From NCBI RefSeq assembly GCF_963576545.1, contig NC_083638.1, forward strand, positions 7,483,522-7,547,521: a stretch of DNA of 64,000 nucleotides. Direction: 5' to 3'. The DNA is from Limanda limanda. Lineage: Eukaryota > Chordata > Actinopteri > Pleuronectiformes > Pleuronectidae. The position numbers and the translations under genes are program-made. The notes beneath the pieces are model-generated. The model did not search any database, was not told where the DNA came from, and was given only the letters and a program-made list of their open reading frames with translations. Numbering within the stretch: position 1 is the first letter of the stretch; every line of letters starts with the position of its first letter. Below, in pieces: positions 1-13,440 of this stretch.

Positions 1-3000
1 CCGACACCGAGGGCCCGCCTCCGTACCAGCCCCTCCCAGATCGGACAAACCCCTCCATCTACGAGGAGGACGAGGTCTACGTCCCCCCGCCCTCGTATGC
101 TTCCTGCGTAGAGTCCCTCATCACGCCGCCCAGCATGGCGCTCTCAGCTCGCTCCGCCCTCGCCCTGGACCTCAGCTTGAAGGGGGCAGGAACGGGGGCC
201 GGGGCTGTCCTGAGAGCAGGGTCCTCGGTGGAGTATGTGGACGCCACAGATGAAAGCTACTGTGGAGAGGACGAGGATGTGGACAGGATAATAATGGACG
301 GAAGAATGAGGACGTGTGTAGGAAAAGGCGGCGGCGGCGGTGGCAGATCTGCCCCCCCGAGGACTTCCATGAGCTCGGAGGCCAGCGGCCTTTCGTATGA
401 CTCAGTCAAATACACGCTGGTGGTGGACGAGCACGCTCAGCTGGAGCTGGTCAGTCTCCGTCAGTGTTACCAGGGTTACAGTGACGACAGTGACACGGCC
501 ACCATCTACGACAACTGCGTCTCCTCGCCCTACGAGTCGGCCATCGGCGAGGAGTACGAGGAGGACGAGGACGACGAGGACGGGCTTCAGATGGGAGGAG
601 TCAGGAGAGAGGCCACGGCTTGTCTGTCTGAAGACTCCACCCCCGAGGCCGACCTGCACTTCTCCAAGAAGTTCCTCAATGTCTTCATGAACGGACGCTC
701 CAGCTCCTCCAGTAAGTCATTTCCATTAGTATGTGAAGGTTAGTTCTTTGTGTTAAGGCTGTTTAACTCTAACACTAAGGGTATAGTTTAAATGAAATAT
801 TCCTAAATCAAGATTGTCACATATTATTAGAGGTGGAGGTGAGAAATGTGTTTTATCGTGTGTTGACTTCTGCTGGAATTAGATAACAATGTGACACAAT
901 GAATTATACCAAGACAACAAAAGCTTTTAGGGAGATTGATCGAATGCAGAGCAGAAGAAAACACGACACTGCATCAAACGTAATACTTAACATGCAATCT
1001 TTGTTTTCTAACCATAATTATGAAACAATTAAAGAGGCCGAGCGAGGGAAAGAGAGAGAGAGAGAGAAACGTAGTTTGTGAGCTTGAACAAGAGAATAAT
1101 GTTTTTTACGAAGAGTTGGTGTGATCCGTCATTTCAGAAGATTCCTCAGGCATCCAGGTCGACATAGAGTTGATTCTATTTCATTATCAGAATACAAATC
1201 TGCAGTTCCCATGAAACGATGTGTGAAACAGCGAATCAGCAGAGCAGCCGGCTGCTCTGTGCACGTCCCTGTGAACACACAGTCACTCAGCACTGAGGCC
1301 TGTCTGGAGGAATTGGCAGCGTGGTGGAAAAGGATTAAAGTGACGCGGCTGATGATGAGTCCAGAGATTCTCAGGAGCTGGAACACGCCCTGTAAAGCTC
1401 AGACCATCGTGCACATGACTGGACACTGTGACTATAGGTCTGAGTGAGGTTTGAACTCGTAAAATGGTACAAATTTAAGGTTAAAATCATGATTAAAAGT
1501 CTACAGAGCAATAATGTACTATTGCTGAGAGATAATATTATGTTCTAAAGATGAATACTAGCTCGTTTCAGAATGGGATTTACTTGAAAGTTGCACTAAT
1601 TGAGGCCGTTTCTCCCGGCTCAGCTTGTACGTCTCTGCCTTGTTAATATCTTTATCAGCAGAGTTACAGCATCGTGTTCAGAGCACAAACCCAGCTGGGA
1701 TGTGATGTCCAGATTCACATTAACAAACAGGTTCCGAGCCTTTTTCTGGGCATTAAAAGAAAGTTAGACGAGCGATGTTTAGAGGAAATGGGGCAGGGAC
1801 GTGGTTTTATATATTATGTGTTTTTTCTATATTGTTTCTAAGCTATATCTGCTAAAGTGAGGTTTATTCGCCACCTTTTTTGCACCGGCCCACACATTTT
1901 GGAACTCGTAAAACAAAATCCCTACTTCAAAGACGAATGGCCCAACTTTTCAAAGGCACAGCTTGCCAACTGATTTGCCTCCAACTAGATTTCTAGGTTC
2001 TCGACTATAATCGCCGACGACTACGGCAAATCAAAGATGAAGATTGGTTGAATGAATATCGAGGTGAAATTGCAGAGATCAAAAGATTTTGTAGTCTGAA
2101 CATGGTATTACCCATAATGCAACTGAACCACAGTTTGAGCTAGATGGCTAAATGCGGTCATGAGGAGAGGACCGGTATCTAGTGAGTGTTCATTTCTCTC
2201 TGACTCAGACATCCACAGTCATTTTTCGAACTTTACCAGCTGTAACCATTATAACTTTGACTTGAAATTGACATACAATCCAAGACGCCCAGTTTAAGTC
2301 ATGAGTTTGGATTTTTTACAGTAGTTTTTCATAGACACAAGAACTGCAAAGTTTGTTTTGTTGCCGGAGGAAAGATGAGTCAGTCACATCATCTGGAGAC
2401 TTTGCATGAACTCTGCCGCTCGATGTGCTTTGAGCAACAGCTTCAATCTGTCAGTTTACAGTTCTGCAGCTTTCCCAGAATAAATAGTTTCTCTCCTGGT
2501 GGAAAAGCAAGAGGACGACGGTCCTGTGATGGAGGATTTACCTTCATTCTCCCTTTTGTCACCAATCTGAATCATGGGCTGACCCACATGACGATGTTTG
2601 TAAAGAGAGGATTCAGACACAGAGGGATTTGTCTGTGATGTATATGTGGTCATTTCCTCTAATGCTCCTCTTTTGTTGTCCACTTGGACGCCGTCCATGT
2701 TTTTACAGACTCATTAGAAACACCACAGCAGTTCATCTAAATAACTGATGTCTCCGTGGGGAAAGTAAATATAAATACACGAAGCTCAGCTGTTAGACGC
2801 CTTATTAAAGTCTGATTCATGGTTCGTAAAGAATCCATGCGAGCGCTAGAGTAAACACCATGTGCCTCGGTTGTGTTTTCTATTTGTTAAATAACTTTTA
2901 TCGCAGTTTGACGCTGTCGTTAGTCTTTAGAAAATATTTGTTCTCTCTTTATATCATTTCCCTCGTGTTTTCCTTTTTCTTGGTGTTGAAGGTGCAGAGT

Positions 3001-6000
3001 CCTTTGGTTTATACTCGTGTGTCATAAACGGCGAGGAGAAGGACCAGAGCCACAGAGCCGTGTACAGGTGAGGAAGAGCTCCCCCATCATCATCATCATC
3101 ATCATCATCATCGTCGTCCTTAAGCGCACACTAAATCAAGTAACATGACTCCAGGCCAGGCTTGCACAGTGTGAGGTAGAACAAGTTAAGCAAGTATCCT
3201 TTTTCATATAATACTTATTCAAAGAAACAAGACAAAAACACAGCTCATAGCTATTTAGAGACGACTTATTGATAAAATACCACAGATGTTTTAAATTACA
3301 AGTTTAGATAATGTCTCCAGAGTCGTAGAAGACGACTTTAATACTCAACCAACTTTAATACATGTCCTTCGACTGCAAACTGAAAGCTCTGAGTCACTTC
3401 GCTCGGCTCGTTCTGTTCTCGCATGTGCATGTTGCTTTGAGTTTATCTCAAAATGATTTCACACATAAGCACAGAGATATTAGCTTTGATATAAAGACAG
3501 TTATGGAGAAATTTCATTGACTTTCCCCAGATATTTTCGCAAAGTGAGCAAAACCTTCCCCATAACTGACAAGAACGATATCAAAAAGATGCCTTTCTCA
3601 TTAGGTTGCTCATCTCCAATCTGTTATTTTGTGTTTTTAAAATGGTTTCGGAGCAGGAAACACAAACTTGCAATTTGTTTCCACGGTAACAGTCCGACTC
3701 CAGCTGTCAGCACAGACTTACAGATGCTGCCGATACCCTCGGGCTGTCACATGCACAGTGGAGGAGGGAGGAACCTCCGCTGGGCAGTCATGGGAACAGC
3801 AGCATCTCTGTGCATGAACAGATCATGTGATGATGCTGGATATTATCAATGCATGGCTGAAAGCAGGGGTGGGGGGGGGAGGTGGTTACAGTTGGCCTTT
3901 GATAACATGGGTTTCAATCTTTGCATCATAGACTGGACATACAAAAATGAAACCAAAATATCCTGGATCTTTCACATTTGATCAGGGTGCAGAGTCGTGA
4001 TATTTATTAAAACACAATTCTTTCACATGGAGGCGGCAGTAGTGTTCATTACCTTTATGTTCACCACCAGGGGGCGATCAAGAGGAATTGTCTTCACTTA
4101 TGTGGGCCGTCATGTCCATCTTCATACAGTTTAAGGCGTCTGTCTCTTACTGCAGCAGCGAGCTATTCTCTTGGTTAAGTGATAGTTTCAGGTCATATTA
4201 AGTCTTTTGACTCTTTCCCATTGAATCCATTAGTTTGTTCGTTGCTCAGTCAAATACAGACTCAGACACAAATGAAGAGAAAAGAGAATTATTATTATCA
4301 TAGTGCCTGAAGATTCTTGTGTATGGTTTTGTTTCCCTTTAAAACTTGGTTGCTGTTGAAATCAAACGTGAATCAAAGCTAATTACAATTTTGTGTAATT
4401 TTTTAGCTGATTATTACTTTGAAAATATACCAGACGTCCCGGCGGACAGAACCTAAGAGACGTTATTTTGTCTCTACAGTTCGGCTGCATAACTGAATTT
4501 GTCCTCCACAGATTTGTCCCTCGCCATGACGACGAGTTGGAGCTGGAGGTGGACGACCCGCTGCTGGTGGAGGTCCAGGCCGAGGATTACTGGTACGAGG
4601 GCTACAACATGCGAACTGGTGCCCGTGGGATCTTCCCGGCTTACTACGCTATAGAAGTGACCAAGGACACCGAGAGCTACAAAGGAACCGAAGGTAACGA
4701 CACCGAAAGAGTTTGGATAATTTACAGTTGAACTATAAACAACTAGGCAACAAATATTGTTATGTTGTGTTTTCATGGGCTCTGACTTATCTATCATTGT
4801 AATGTCCTTCCTGTGCAGTGAAGAGCAGTGAGTGGATGGACAGATACCGGCTGAAGTTCCTGGGCTCGGTCCAAGTCCCGTACCACAAAGGAAACGATGT
4901 TCTGTGCGCTGCTATGCAGAAGGTACCAGACTAATAAATGTGTTTTTTGCATAATTAAGCCATTAAATCATTTTACAACTATAGCAGAGTCCCCTCATGC
5001 AGTCGTTGTACCTTGAAATGAGAACTTGGGAGGATGGTGCCTTTTTCTCTGTGTCCTGAATGTGTGTTCTTGCTCTCTGTTCCTTTTAAAGTGGACAGGA
5101 TTTCAAACTGAATGAAACCAGTAGATTAAACTGTTGTAAAAAGGCCGGACGGGTTGAAAAGCAATGCAGAATTGATGTAGATCTGTTAAAGAGTCATTAA
5201 AAAGTGGGACCATGTAGTAATATAATAAACAAAAAAGTGCATTACCACTTGGCCTGCAGAGGTCGCTGTTTTCCAGGAAAGGTTAAATGGGGAGAAATGC
5301 CACCTCAGTGTTTGTCCCTGAAAACTCAGGTAAAAGACATGTGACATAACGTGAAAGATATTAAATAAGGCAGAGGATCTCCTGATGGTAATGTTTCCCT
5401 TTTGACTCTTCTAAAAAATGTCTATCTAATTGGGTGACTGTCCAGAAAAAACGTGCATTTAAATAAAAGATACAGTCCGATGCATACATCCACATATCTT
5501 CATTATATCATATTACTCTGTGATATGTAAATGAAAAATGCTCATTAACATTGTTTTGATCTGTCAATGTTTGAGCGTTAATCTTCTCAATGTGTTTTCC
5601 AGATTGCCACCAACAGAAGGATGACAGTGAAGTACAACCCACCGTCCTCCTGCATCCTGGAGATCAGCGTGAAAGGCGTCAAACTCGCAGTTCAAGAGGA
5701 TTATTACGCTTGTGACCGAGTAAGACGCTTTTTTAATGTGTCGTTTCTTTAGGGTTTAAGTCAAAGTTCATTGAAAACTATTGGGTCATATCGCCTCCAT
5801 GTGGCTGATAATGGACAGTGCGGAAAAAATGATGTTTACTTTTGAATTTCCAAATCGAGTACTTTTAAACATTTCAGAATCACTGAATTAGTTTTCTTCA
5901 CTTCATTGATTTAACAGTGATTCTCTAAACTATTTTTTTTTAAATATGATTTCTTAGCCTGTTTTTAAAAGTTATAAATATGAATACAACGTTTTCCTTA

Positions 6001-7348
6001 GTGAGCTGCTTTTCCTGATGTATTGCTCTTAATCACACTATACAAAAATATATTATAGGTTTACTGTAGTAGTTTCCACTAGTTTTCTCTACCACAAACT
6101 TGACCAGCATTAAAAATCTGCATATAACATATTGCATTAATAAATATATATTAGAGTAATTACTGACAGGAGCCACTTTACATATTAAGAACCCTGCTGC
6201 CAGTAAACTCATCCATCAATCAATGGAATCAATCACGTTCTATTTCTAAAGCCCACATTCACCAATCAGAATTTCTCTCATTGGGCTTTAAAGGGAGCCT
6301 GCAAATGATCCATTGATATTTCAAAATCATTGTTCACGTTAATTATCTCAACATTTATTTTGTTTTCTATGTTTTTTTTCCCAGAGTAATGAGTGCAGCC
6401 ACTTCTTCCAGTTGAAGAACGTCTCCTTCTGCGGCTTTCACCCCAAAAACAGCAAGTAAGTAGAGCGCCTGAAGCAAAGTGTTCGGTCAGGGGGTTAGAA
6501 CAAGGCAAAACCCAAACCCAGAAAATATAGACTGGACTGAAAATGTTATGTTCTCAGCCTTTCACCACAAGGTAGCCCTAAAAAGCAACCAATCTACCTG
6601 TCGTCAAACACAGACCTCAGCTGATCAAAGTGCACGTTAACATTCCCAGGACGTGATGAGATGACGATGCTGAATGTGTTGATTCTACTTCTGTGTAGCT
6701 CCTTCATGGTTTTTCTTGATCCCCCCCCCCCGCAGGTATTTCGGTTTCATCACAAAACATCCAGCAGACCAGAGATTCGCCTGCCACGTGTTTGTGTCTG
6801 AGAACTCCACTAAGCCCCTGGCGGAGTCAGTAGGGTGAGTCGCTTTTTGAATATCCAGTCTGGGAGGTTTATGCCCTGCAGGCGGACAAGAACATTACCT
6901 GGAAGATTATCCGGTAAAGATTATTACATCTTGCTGCAGGTAAATAATTATTATAAAGATTATAACCTGATCCATCTGCATGCTGCCAGATTCAAAATAT
7001 GCATTACATTTACAATTCAAATTCAGAGGTCATAACACAGGTGTCGGCCTGTGTTGGTAACAGCAGTTGAGGCAAAGCACAACAAACCGTAAAACATGAA
7101 CCACTGGGCCCTGGGCTGCATTACTTCCTCCTCCATAAACAAAATGCATAAACAACATGTAAATCATGTTCTCTTTCATGAACTGTATTTATGCATTTCA
7201 TAGAATAGAAAGTGAATAGATAAATAAAATAAGTTATAAGCATCACTATTGATAGTTAATAACAAACAATAAAAGACAACACAATCCAGTTGTGGCAACA
7301 AGACGAGGATGAGTAATATATATTTTAATTAAGATTATTATTATTTAA

Positions 7349-7391
<43 letters not shown>

Positions 7392-7795
7392 TAATCTTAT
7401 AATGATTATGATTATTGTGTTTTTGATCATTTAAGATAATCTTTTTAATGATGAGAGTATTGTTATTATAAATCTGGTCATATTAATAATATAATTTAAT
7501 ATTGAACGTTTTTTCCTTATGCTCTCCACCAAATTATAATTGTATATCCTTATATATTAAATAATTATTATGATTGATATATATTTATATTTGTTCACTG
7601 GCCTCTATTGACTGTCCTTGTCCTTATTTTATTTCAATGTCTCTTCTCTCACTAAATGAAAAAGGAAGAAGACACCAGACATTTGGATGACTATCTCCTG
7701 TTTCCTGTTTTCTGTTTTGCAGGAAAGCCTTCCAGTTGTATTATAAAGAATTTGTGGAGTTATCGTGCCCGACAGAGGACATCTACTTGGAATAG
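1..7795 (+). CDS. mapk8ip1: mapk8ip1 (JIP1), JNK-interacting protein 1, C-terminal 476 residues in eight exons; 5' part outside window
   Basis: JIP1 is a cytoplasmic scaffold that holds JNK, MKK7 and MLK kinases and links cargo to kinesin-1. Coding exons, chosen by frame and GT-AG sites, are 1(3)-711, 2992-3067, 4512-4693, 4819-4922, 5603-5719, 6385-6455, 6736-6834 and 7723-7795 (TAG). Together they form one open frame of 476 codons. Exon 1 is open to the window edge and encodes the conserved [20 protein letters not shown] stretch, an acidic run and the [20 protein letters not shown] region. Exons 2-3 encode the SH3 domain ([19 protein letters not shown], ending [11 protein letters not shown]). 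Exons 4-8 encode the PTB/PID domain ([54 protein letters not shown]). The C-terminus CPTEDIYLE is the acidic/Tyr motif that binds kinesin light chain. The sequence fits JIP1 better than JIP2 at the SH3 and at NPPSSC. The teleost a/b paralogue is undetermined. Confidence 0.95.
712..2991 (+). other. mapk8ip1 intron after the acidic-linker exon
   Basis: A 2.3-kb intron bounded by the donor a|GTAAGT at 712 and an AAG acceptor at 2991. It contains short non-conserved ORFs (for example 899-1081, 1121-1447, 2375-2638) that lack family motifs and splice logic. I see no RNA gene or clear transposon in it. Confidence 0.7.
3068..4511 (+). other. mapk8ip1 intron inside the SH3-coding region
   Basis: A 1.4-kb intron from GTGAGG at 3068 to ...CCACAG at 4511. 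A short CAT microsatellite lies near 3088-3112. The 154-codon ORF at 3517-3981 has no recognisable domain and is probably chance. Confidence 0.7.
6835..7722 (+). other. mapk8ip1 last intron, with TTA microsatellite
   Basis: Intron from GTGAGT to TTTTGCAG. Its middle is very AT-rich and holds a (TTA)n tract at about 7350-7391. Nothing coding is seen. Confidence 0.75.
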
Positions 7796-7891
7796 CACTG
7801 CCCTGCCTTCAGCCACAGCTCTGTACATTACACTGTATCATACCTTAACGTTGCATGAGGGACAGAAATATTCTAATTTAAGATAAATAAA
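7796..7891 (+). terminator. mapk8ip1 proximal 3' UTR with AATAAA polyadenylation signal
   Basis: AATAAA at 7886-7891 lies about 90 bases after the TAG stop in an A/T-rich context. The real 3' UTR could be longer: the next 700 bases include a GC-rich, non-repeat segment (about 7980-8100) that may also be transcribed. The distal end cannot be set from sequence. Confidence 0.5.
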
Positions 7892-9429
7892 AAATTAACC
7901 CATATGACCAACAAGCAGGAGAATGAAGGATTGAGTATTGGAGCAGCGACGAAACCCTGAGGAAAAACAAAATATGCAAGATGGAGTCGGGGATGAGACG
8001 AGCACGAGAAGCACAAACACTCGGCAGCGCCTGGAGCCCGGAGCATTGTCCGGGCAGGTGCGGCGCCGGAAAGCCCGGGGGAGAGAACAGCAGCACGGAC
8101 GTGTACATTTACTGAGCGGCATCCTCTCACTGACCATGTGCTCTGTGCTGTAGGAACACTTTATCCTTTTAAGGACACCTGATATAAAGAGGTGATCTAC
8201 GTTGTTCTGAATCCACCTGATCCACGATGTTTAAAAAACAAAAGAAAACTGCTGTAGGTGATGTTCTTTGCATTTTTTGGCTCCTCTCAGATCTTTGTTT
8301 GGAGTGAAGGCCAAACCAAAATGAGACGATTTCTGTTACTTGTGTCCCCAGCTTGTCCCGTTACCACTGTCCCCTGAGCTGCAGGTGGACACTTGGGTTT
8401 CGTACACGTGGACCCTCAGCTCCCCCTTGGCTGAAAGTATTGTGTTGTTGTCGTCCTATGACACAAACAATTCATCACTGCACCACAAGGAATCCTGAAT
8501 TTTTTAGTTAGTTCGCCTCTACGAATATCCTCCTGTCTGCAATAATTAGTCACTCAAAAATTTCCACTCTGTCTTTAAAAAAGAATTTTGAAACTTTCTT
8601 ATCTTTTATTGAACTAAGACCTTATTGATAACGACCCAATCGCTAAGAAGAGTTGGCAAGTGTGAAAGTTGCTCCGGTGACAGAGAAAATTAATCTGCTG
8701 TCGAAATCCTTAAAAGTAAAAAGCAGATAAGTTTCTACACTGAATCCTAACGCTCTCCTGAAATGCACCGAGCATCACCTGTGCTTTCGAAACGCACTGC
8801 TTCTCTACCGTGTGTTTTAATACGGTATGAAACCAGTGATGAAGATGTTTAACCACAAAAAGGAGCCCAACCGATATTAGGGGTTAAAAATTTCAGACAC
8901 CGATATATCAAGACATATATTTGGATTAAAAAAAGGTTGTTTTCATTAAACCTGTATGCCAAAGACATTTAATCGAGGCTTAATGTTCGTTTAAATTTCA
9001 TCTTGTCTTCTCAGCATTATCAATTTTGTAAAATATAAGTTTTCTTTGAAGCAAACATAAACACAGATTTGGATATATCGGTGAAATGCTCACATGGGCC
9101 AATTTCTTCCAGCCAATGAATCTGACTCTAATACTGAAAACAGGAAAAACATATTGGTTTAACCTCTGTGTGCTGTGCTGGAAACTCCCCCCCCCCCCCC
9201 CCCCAGTAGTGCCTCTTTCTCATCGCATCATTTCCACCTCGCTCAGCGACCGGTCTCACGACATTCTGAGGGATTTGCATCGAGTGTGTGTTCGAAGTTC
9301 AACGAGTTTGAATGCAGACTGAAGTGCAGGAGCATGTGTTGATGTACGTTGCACTTTTTTTCTCCACTGTCTGAACTGTACCTGTGCTGGGGTTTGTTTG
9401 TTTTTTCTTCTTCTTGCCAATATCTGCAT
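7892..9429. other. Distal 3' UTR or intergenic DNA with a MITE-like patch
   Basis: No coding signal is seen. The stretch around 8868-9110 carries 'aaccgatatta' and 'ggatatatcggtgaaa' blocks resembling the 'ccgatatatcggt' short interspersed repeats of fish genomes. A poly-C run lies at about 9187-9204. Short ORFs here look random. Confidence 0.4.
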
Positions 9430-10560
9430 TAGACCAAGCAGGATCCAATGAAACTGAGCTCATACAAAGCCTTATGTCTGAGAGTAATCCTTTGAAGAGA
9501 TCCAGGCTAAGCTGAGATAGATCTGAACAATATGTAGAGAGAGATCCATGATACTCGTAGGAATGTGAAAAACACGTGTGTGGGAAATGATGCATGTTCG
9601 AATATATTATATAAGACACTTGCACATTAGCTGCAGGCGAAGAATCGTCAAACCAACCTTGATAATTAAACTGAGCTTGAGATTTAAAAATGTTAAAGTC
9701 CCATTTAATGCAAAAAAATCCTGTAAGAATAGACAAAACCTAAACTAGCCATTATAAATATATATATTATATATTTATATATTATAGCCAATATAACTAA
9801 AAGCCATAAAGATGTCTTGACTTGCAGTTCGCTTGATAGAGACTTGACTTGAGTAGAATGGAAACAGTTTAAAGTTTCATTGATTTAACTAGGCCCAACT
9901 AAACATGCTGTTCCATCATGATCCATTAATTCATCACTAAAAAGCTAAATAAACATATAAATATATATATATGACTCTATTTAAGATAAAAGTTCCTGCC
10001 CAGGATCCATCCTCCCACCAAATTTTGTGGAAATCTATTTTGTTGTTTTTTCTGGAAAATCCCTAAAAGAAGTTTGTTAGTGAAACAACTTTCTGGACGA
10101 TTTGTTTTTTCTATAGACTGTAAATTGAGATAGAACCCCCCTCCTCCCTCTATCCAGAACATGAACCCGTCCCGGCACAGGTCCAGATGCTCTGCAGAGA
10201 AAAACAAACTGAAAACGTGCTTCCTGTGTCTTTTATTCTTTGTCCTTTTCCAAAAACAAAAAAAGTGAATTATTTCTTATCACTGGCATCGCATCAACAT
10301 ATCAACACTGACTTTTATATGGAGTTCCCTTCTCATGAGCCAATCAGGTGGACAGTAGGGAAAAGGTACTGTAGGGGGGAGGGGGGGTGGCGGCTATACA
10401 AAGGGTGTACAGACATGCCATATATAAATAAATACTTTAATATCTGTAATTATAAACATGACATTGTATTGATTCAACATGTAGTACGTAAAATTTATCT
10501 TTATTTTTGATTTTTCTTTTTTTTTTAGGTGTGAATTCTTTATTTAAAAATGTTAATGCT
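9430..10560 (+). repeat. Orphan 3'-flank relic of a glycosyltransferase array unit
   Basis: This stretch matches the DNA just downstream of copy A (16730-17520) and of copies B and C (33665-34200, 45460-45990). It runs from 'gctgagatagat' through 'gcaggcgaagaatcgtcaaacc', 'ggcccaactaaa' and 'gttccctt...gagccaatc' to 'ctcacggtgtcctgtcatta', where the next unit begins. No glycosyltransferase exons precede it; mapk8ip1 lies directly upstream. I infer that an array copy once stood here or that the array boundary was created at this point. Confidence 0.7.
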
Positions 10561-10953
10561 GATCTCACGGTGTCCTGTCATTATTTTGTCTTTGTCAAAG
10601 TGTGAAACCACACACACACACACACATGAAGCCTATCATTAGAGCTGGTACAGGTTCATCACTACAGATCCAGGGCCGAGGCTGAAGAAAAGGCACTGAA
10701 AAAACCTTCTGAACAGGAATCCTTGATCTCTGTAGACACAGACTTTCTAAAAAAATATTTGATCAACAGCTCAAAATGGCAGTTTTGGATATTTAGGCTT
10801 CATTTCTGGAGGGATTCCAGATCCAGTGAGTTTAAATGTGATTTCAAGTAGATAGTGTATCATTCCTTGGGTCACAGCCTGGAGGCAGGGCTGTTCCGTG
10901 GTGAAGATCCTGATTCCCTCCCCTCAGTGAGAGGAACCACACCCTCTCTGCAG

Positions 10954-11143
10954 GTAGTAGACACACTTGCTGAATTATTGGCAGTGGTCGGGGAAACAGT
11001 GATAACGTCCTGGACTCTTACACGGCGGCTTTTGCCATTTGGAACGTGACACCAGAGGAAAATCCAAACTCAGCTTGCTGACCAGCGTTGCTTGTTCATC
11101 TTCACCAAATCCACGCCAGTGAAAACAACCTGCACACAGGAAG
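10954..11143 (+). other. Candidate 5' untranslated exon, copy A
   Basis: A pyrimidine-rich acceptor (ccctctctgcag) and a donor AAG|GTAAAC bound a 190-base segment conserved in all four units (24635-24820, 36442-36627, 48280-48469). Every frame has stops, so it would be leader sequence. Conservation could simply reflect recent duplication, so support is weak. Confidence 0.3.
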
Positions 11144-13440
11144 GTAAACATGTCTCAGAGTTTGCTAATGGAACTCGACAACCTGAAACCCTGACTTGTC
11201 AGAAACTCAGTTTTATACAAATATTTCTTTGTCTTCAACTTTTTATCATGACATACGGGATGCGTTAACTTCTTCTTCTAAATCCTCTTCAGTTCTTCTT
11301 TTAGAGTCAGTGGCTACAAGTCAGATTTATCATTACGTTTGAAACTTCTTCACATTAGTTAAGTAGTTTTAGTTTTTTTGCAAATATAATAAAAGATCAT
11401 TCAACTTGTACAAGCCGCTGTTACTTTTGTTTTTATGAAAAACATGCATTTCATTTGTTCTAAAAATCTGAAATATTTGCACAACACAGTGGGGTAAAAT
11501 TTTTGAAAAATGCTCGATAAATAAAATGTATTAATCATTATTATTATTCCTACAGGAATCCAGTGCTCTGAGTAAGATGCCGTTTGTTGGTTGACTTGAA
11601 AATGTTTTCATTTGTTAATAGTTAAAATGCTGTTATTCCCTCAAAGGTAAAGTTTTACCACCATCACCAGAAGCCAAAATTGTGGTTGAGCTTGTTTGCT
11701 GGAACGTTTCCAAGCGATGAGGTAACTCTTTGCTCAGATGTTGATCTCTTGAAGCCACTCATTAAAAGCTCAGTCAATCCAAACCATCCACATTCCTTCA
11801 GCGACGACGTTAACTTGTTTATTTGCATATAAAAGCATCTAAACTCTATTGTATTTTTTTGAATTGCTTAATGAGATAAAGACATGATGACACGGAGTGC
11901 ACATACGATAAGAGTTAAAAGTACAAAGCATTTCAGTTAAATTAGAACTAAATCAAAGAACTGCTCACACAACTAAACATAATTTTTTACCACTATTAGT
12001 TAATCTCTTTCCTAACAGTCATGTCATGTCTCTTTGTGACCAGCAAAGCAAGTACAAGAACAAAAGAACAATCCTGACATTCATTGTTATTCAAGAAATA
12101 TAGAAAGAAAACAAAGCCGTCAATAACCAACGTGATTTATTTGTTTTTAAAAGTTTCTTTCTCAGTGTTTACTCGTTTGTTTGGTTTCTCTAAAATATTG
12201 AAAGGTCTTGATCTTACTTCCTGCCTCGAGAGAATGTTAGTTGGGATTTGGTGCAATAGAAGTTAAATTGAATTGAACTGAAATTTAATTGGTTCCTGCC
12301 AGACTCAGGCCCCACCCATCCACCGAGTTCGGAGGTAATTAGTTTGTTCCTTATTTTGCATAATCCTGCACAACGTACACACTTTACAGTATTCACCTTT
12401 TAATGTCGTCACTGGGCTTCATGTTCATGCTAAATGTCTGCTCAACACACATTTCCCTTGTAAGGCTGTAAAGATATGAAGTGAAATATTTTGTAACTAT
12501 ATATTATAAGAAATTCAACTTGTTAATTTCCTGCTTTTCTATCGTTGCAGGCGGCACCGTGATACTGTGAGGAAATGGGGGCTCGGCCTCTGTTTTGTGA
12601 TGGTGGTGCTCAGCTTACACTTTTTATACAACAGGTGAAAAAACTTCACGCTCTTCCTGAACAGCTGCAGAACTTTCTGTGTGAGATGATGTCATTTCAT
12701 TGCCAGAATCACCTCAATTTACTTCACTGTCATGACGACTTCTTTTGAAAGGTTCTTTAGATTTGTTTCCAATGAAGAAAACCCGCCGGTGCCCAGAGAG
12801 AAAGAAAAGAGGAGGAACAAAGAGGCCGACCTTAACTTTGGGTAAGAGATCTGACACTTGCACTGTAAACAATTGTATATTAACAGTTAACTGCAGGCAG
12901 CAGGGTTGCCTGCAGTTTACTGTTATTGTACAGTACTCATACTGTTATCAACTTTACAGTGTGTTACCATAGAAAACAAAATCAACTGAACAGTGCATTG
13001 CTGTATTTTCTTAAATTCACATTAAACTGCCGGCAGCAGGGTTGACAGGGATTTGACGTTTTCTTACTGTAACCATAATATACAGTTTAGTGCTGTCCAC
13101 ATACTAAAACACACTATAGTGCTGTGTTATTTTATATCTACAGTTTACAATTAGCATCAGTCTGTACATTACTATTATTTAAAATGTGTCACATAAAGAG
13201 ATAGCATTAATTGCTTATTCCCTATAACCCTATTACTCGTGCAGGGTGTAAAGAATACAAGTTAAATAAAGTGCAGCAACCAAAACATTCTATAAAAAAG
13301 AGGAGACTTAGATAAAACATGAGCACTTGATTTACCCAACATTTATTCATAGAAGGCGACTCCAATTGAAATACTTGCTGTTTTTGTTGATAGAAAACAG
13401 TTTCAAAATGTCAGCTATGCACAACAGAACATGACAGTTA

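Noticed and set aside
1121..1447. 108-codon ORF in a mapk8ip1 intron
   Set aside because: No similarity to JIP1 isoforms that I know, and no good donor or acceptor around it.
3517..3981. 154-codon ORF in a mapk8ip1 intron
   Set aside because: Lies between two confirmed exons, with no domain and no in-frame splice partners.
10855..11049. ORF with VVGETVITSW, at first sight Ig-like
   Set aside because: Lacks the paired cysteines and other Ig strands and ends at a stop. It is better explained as part of a leader exon.
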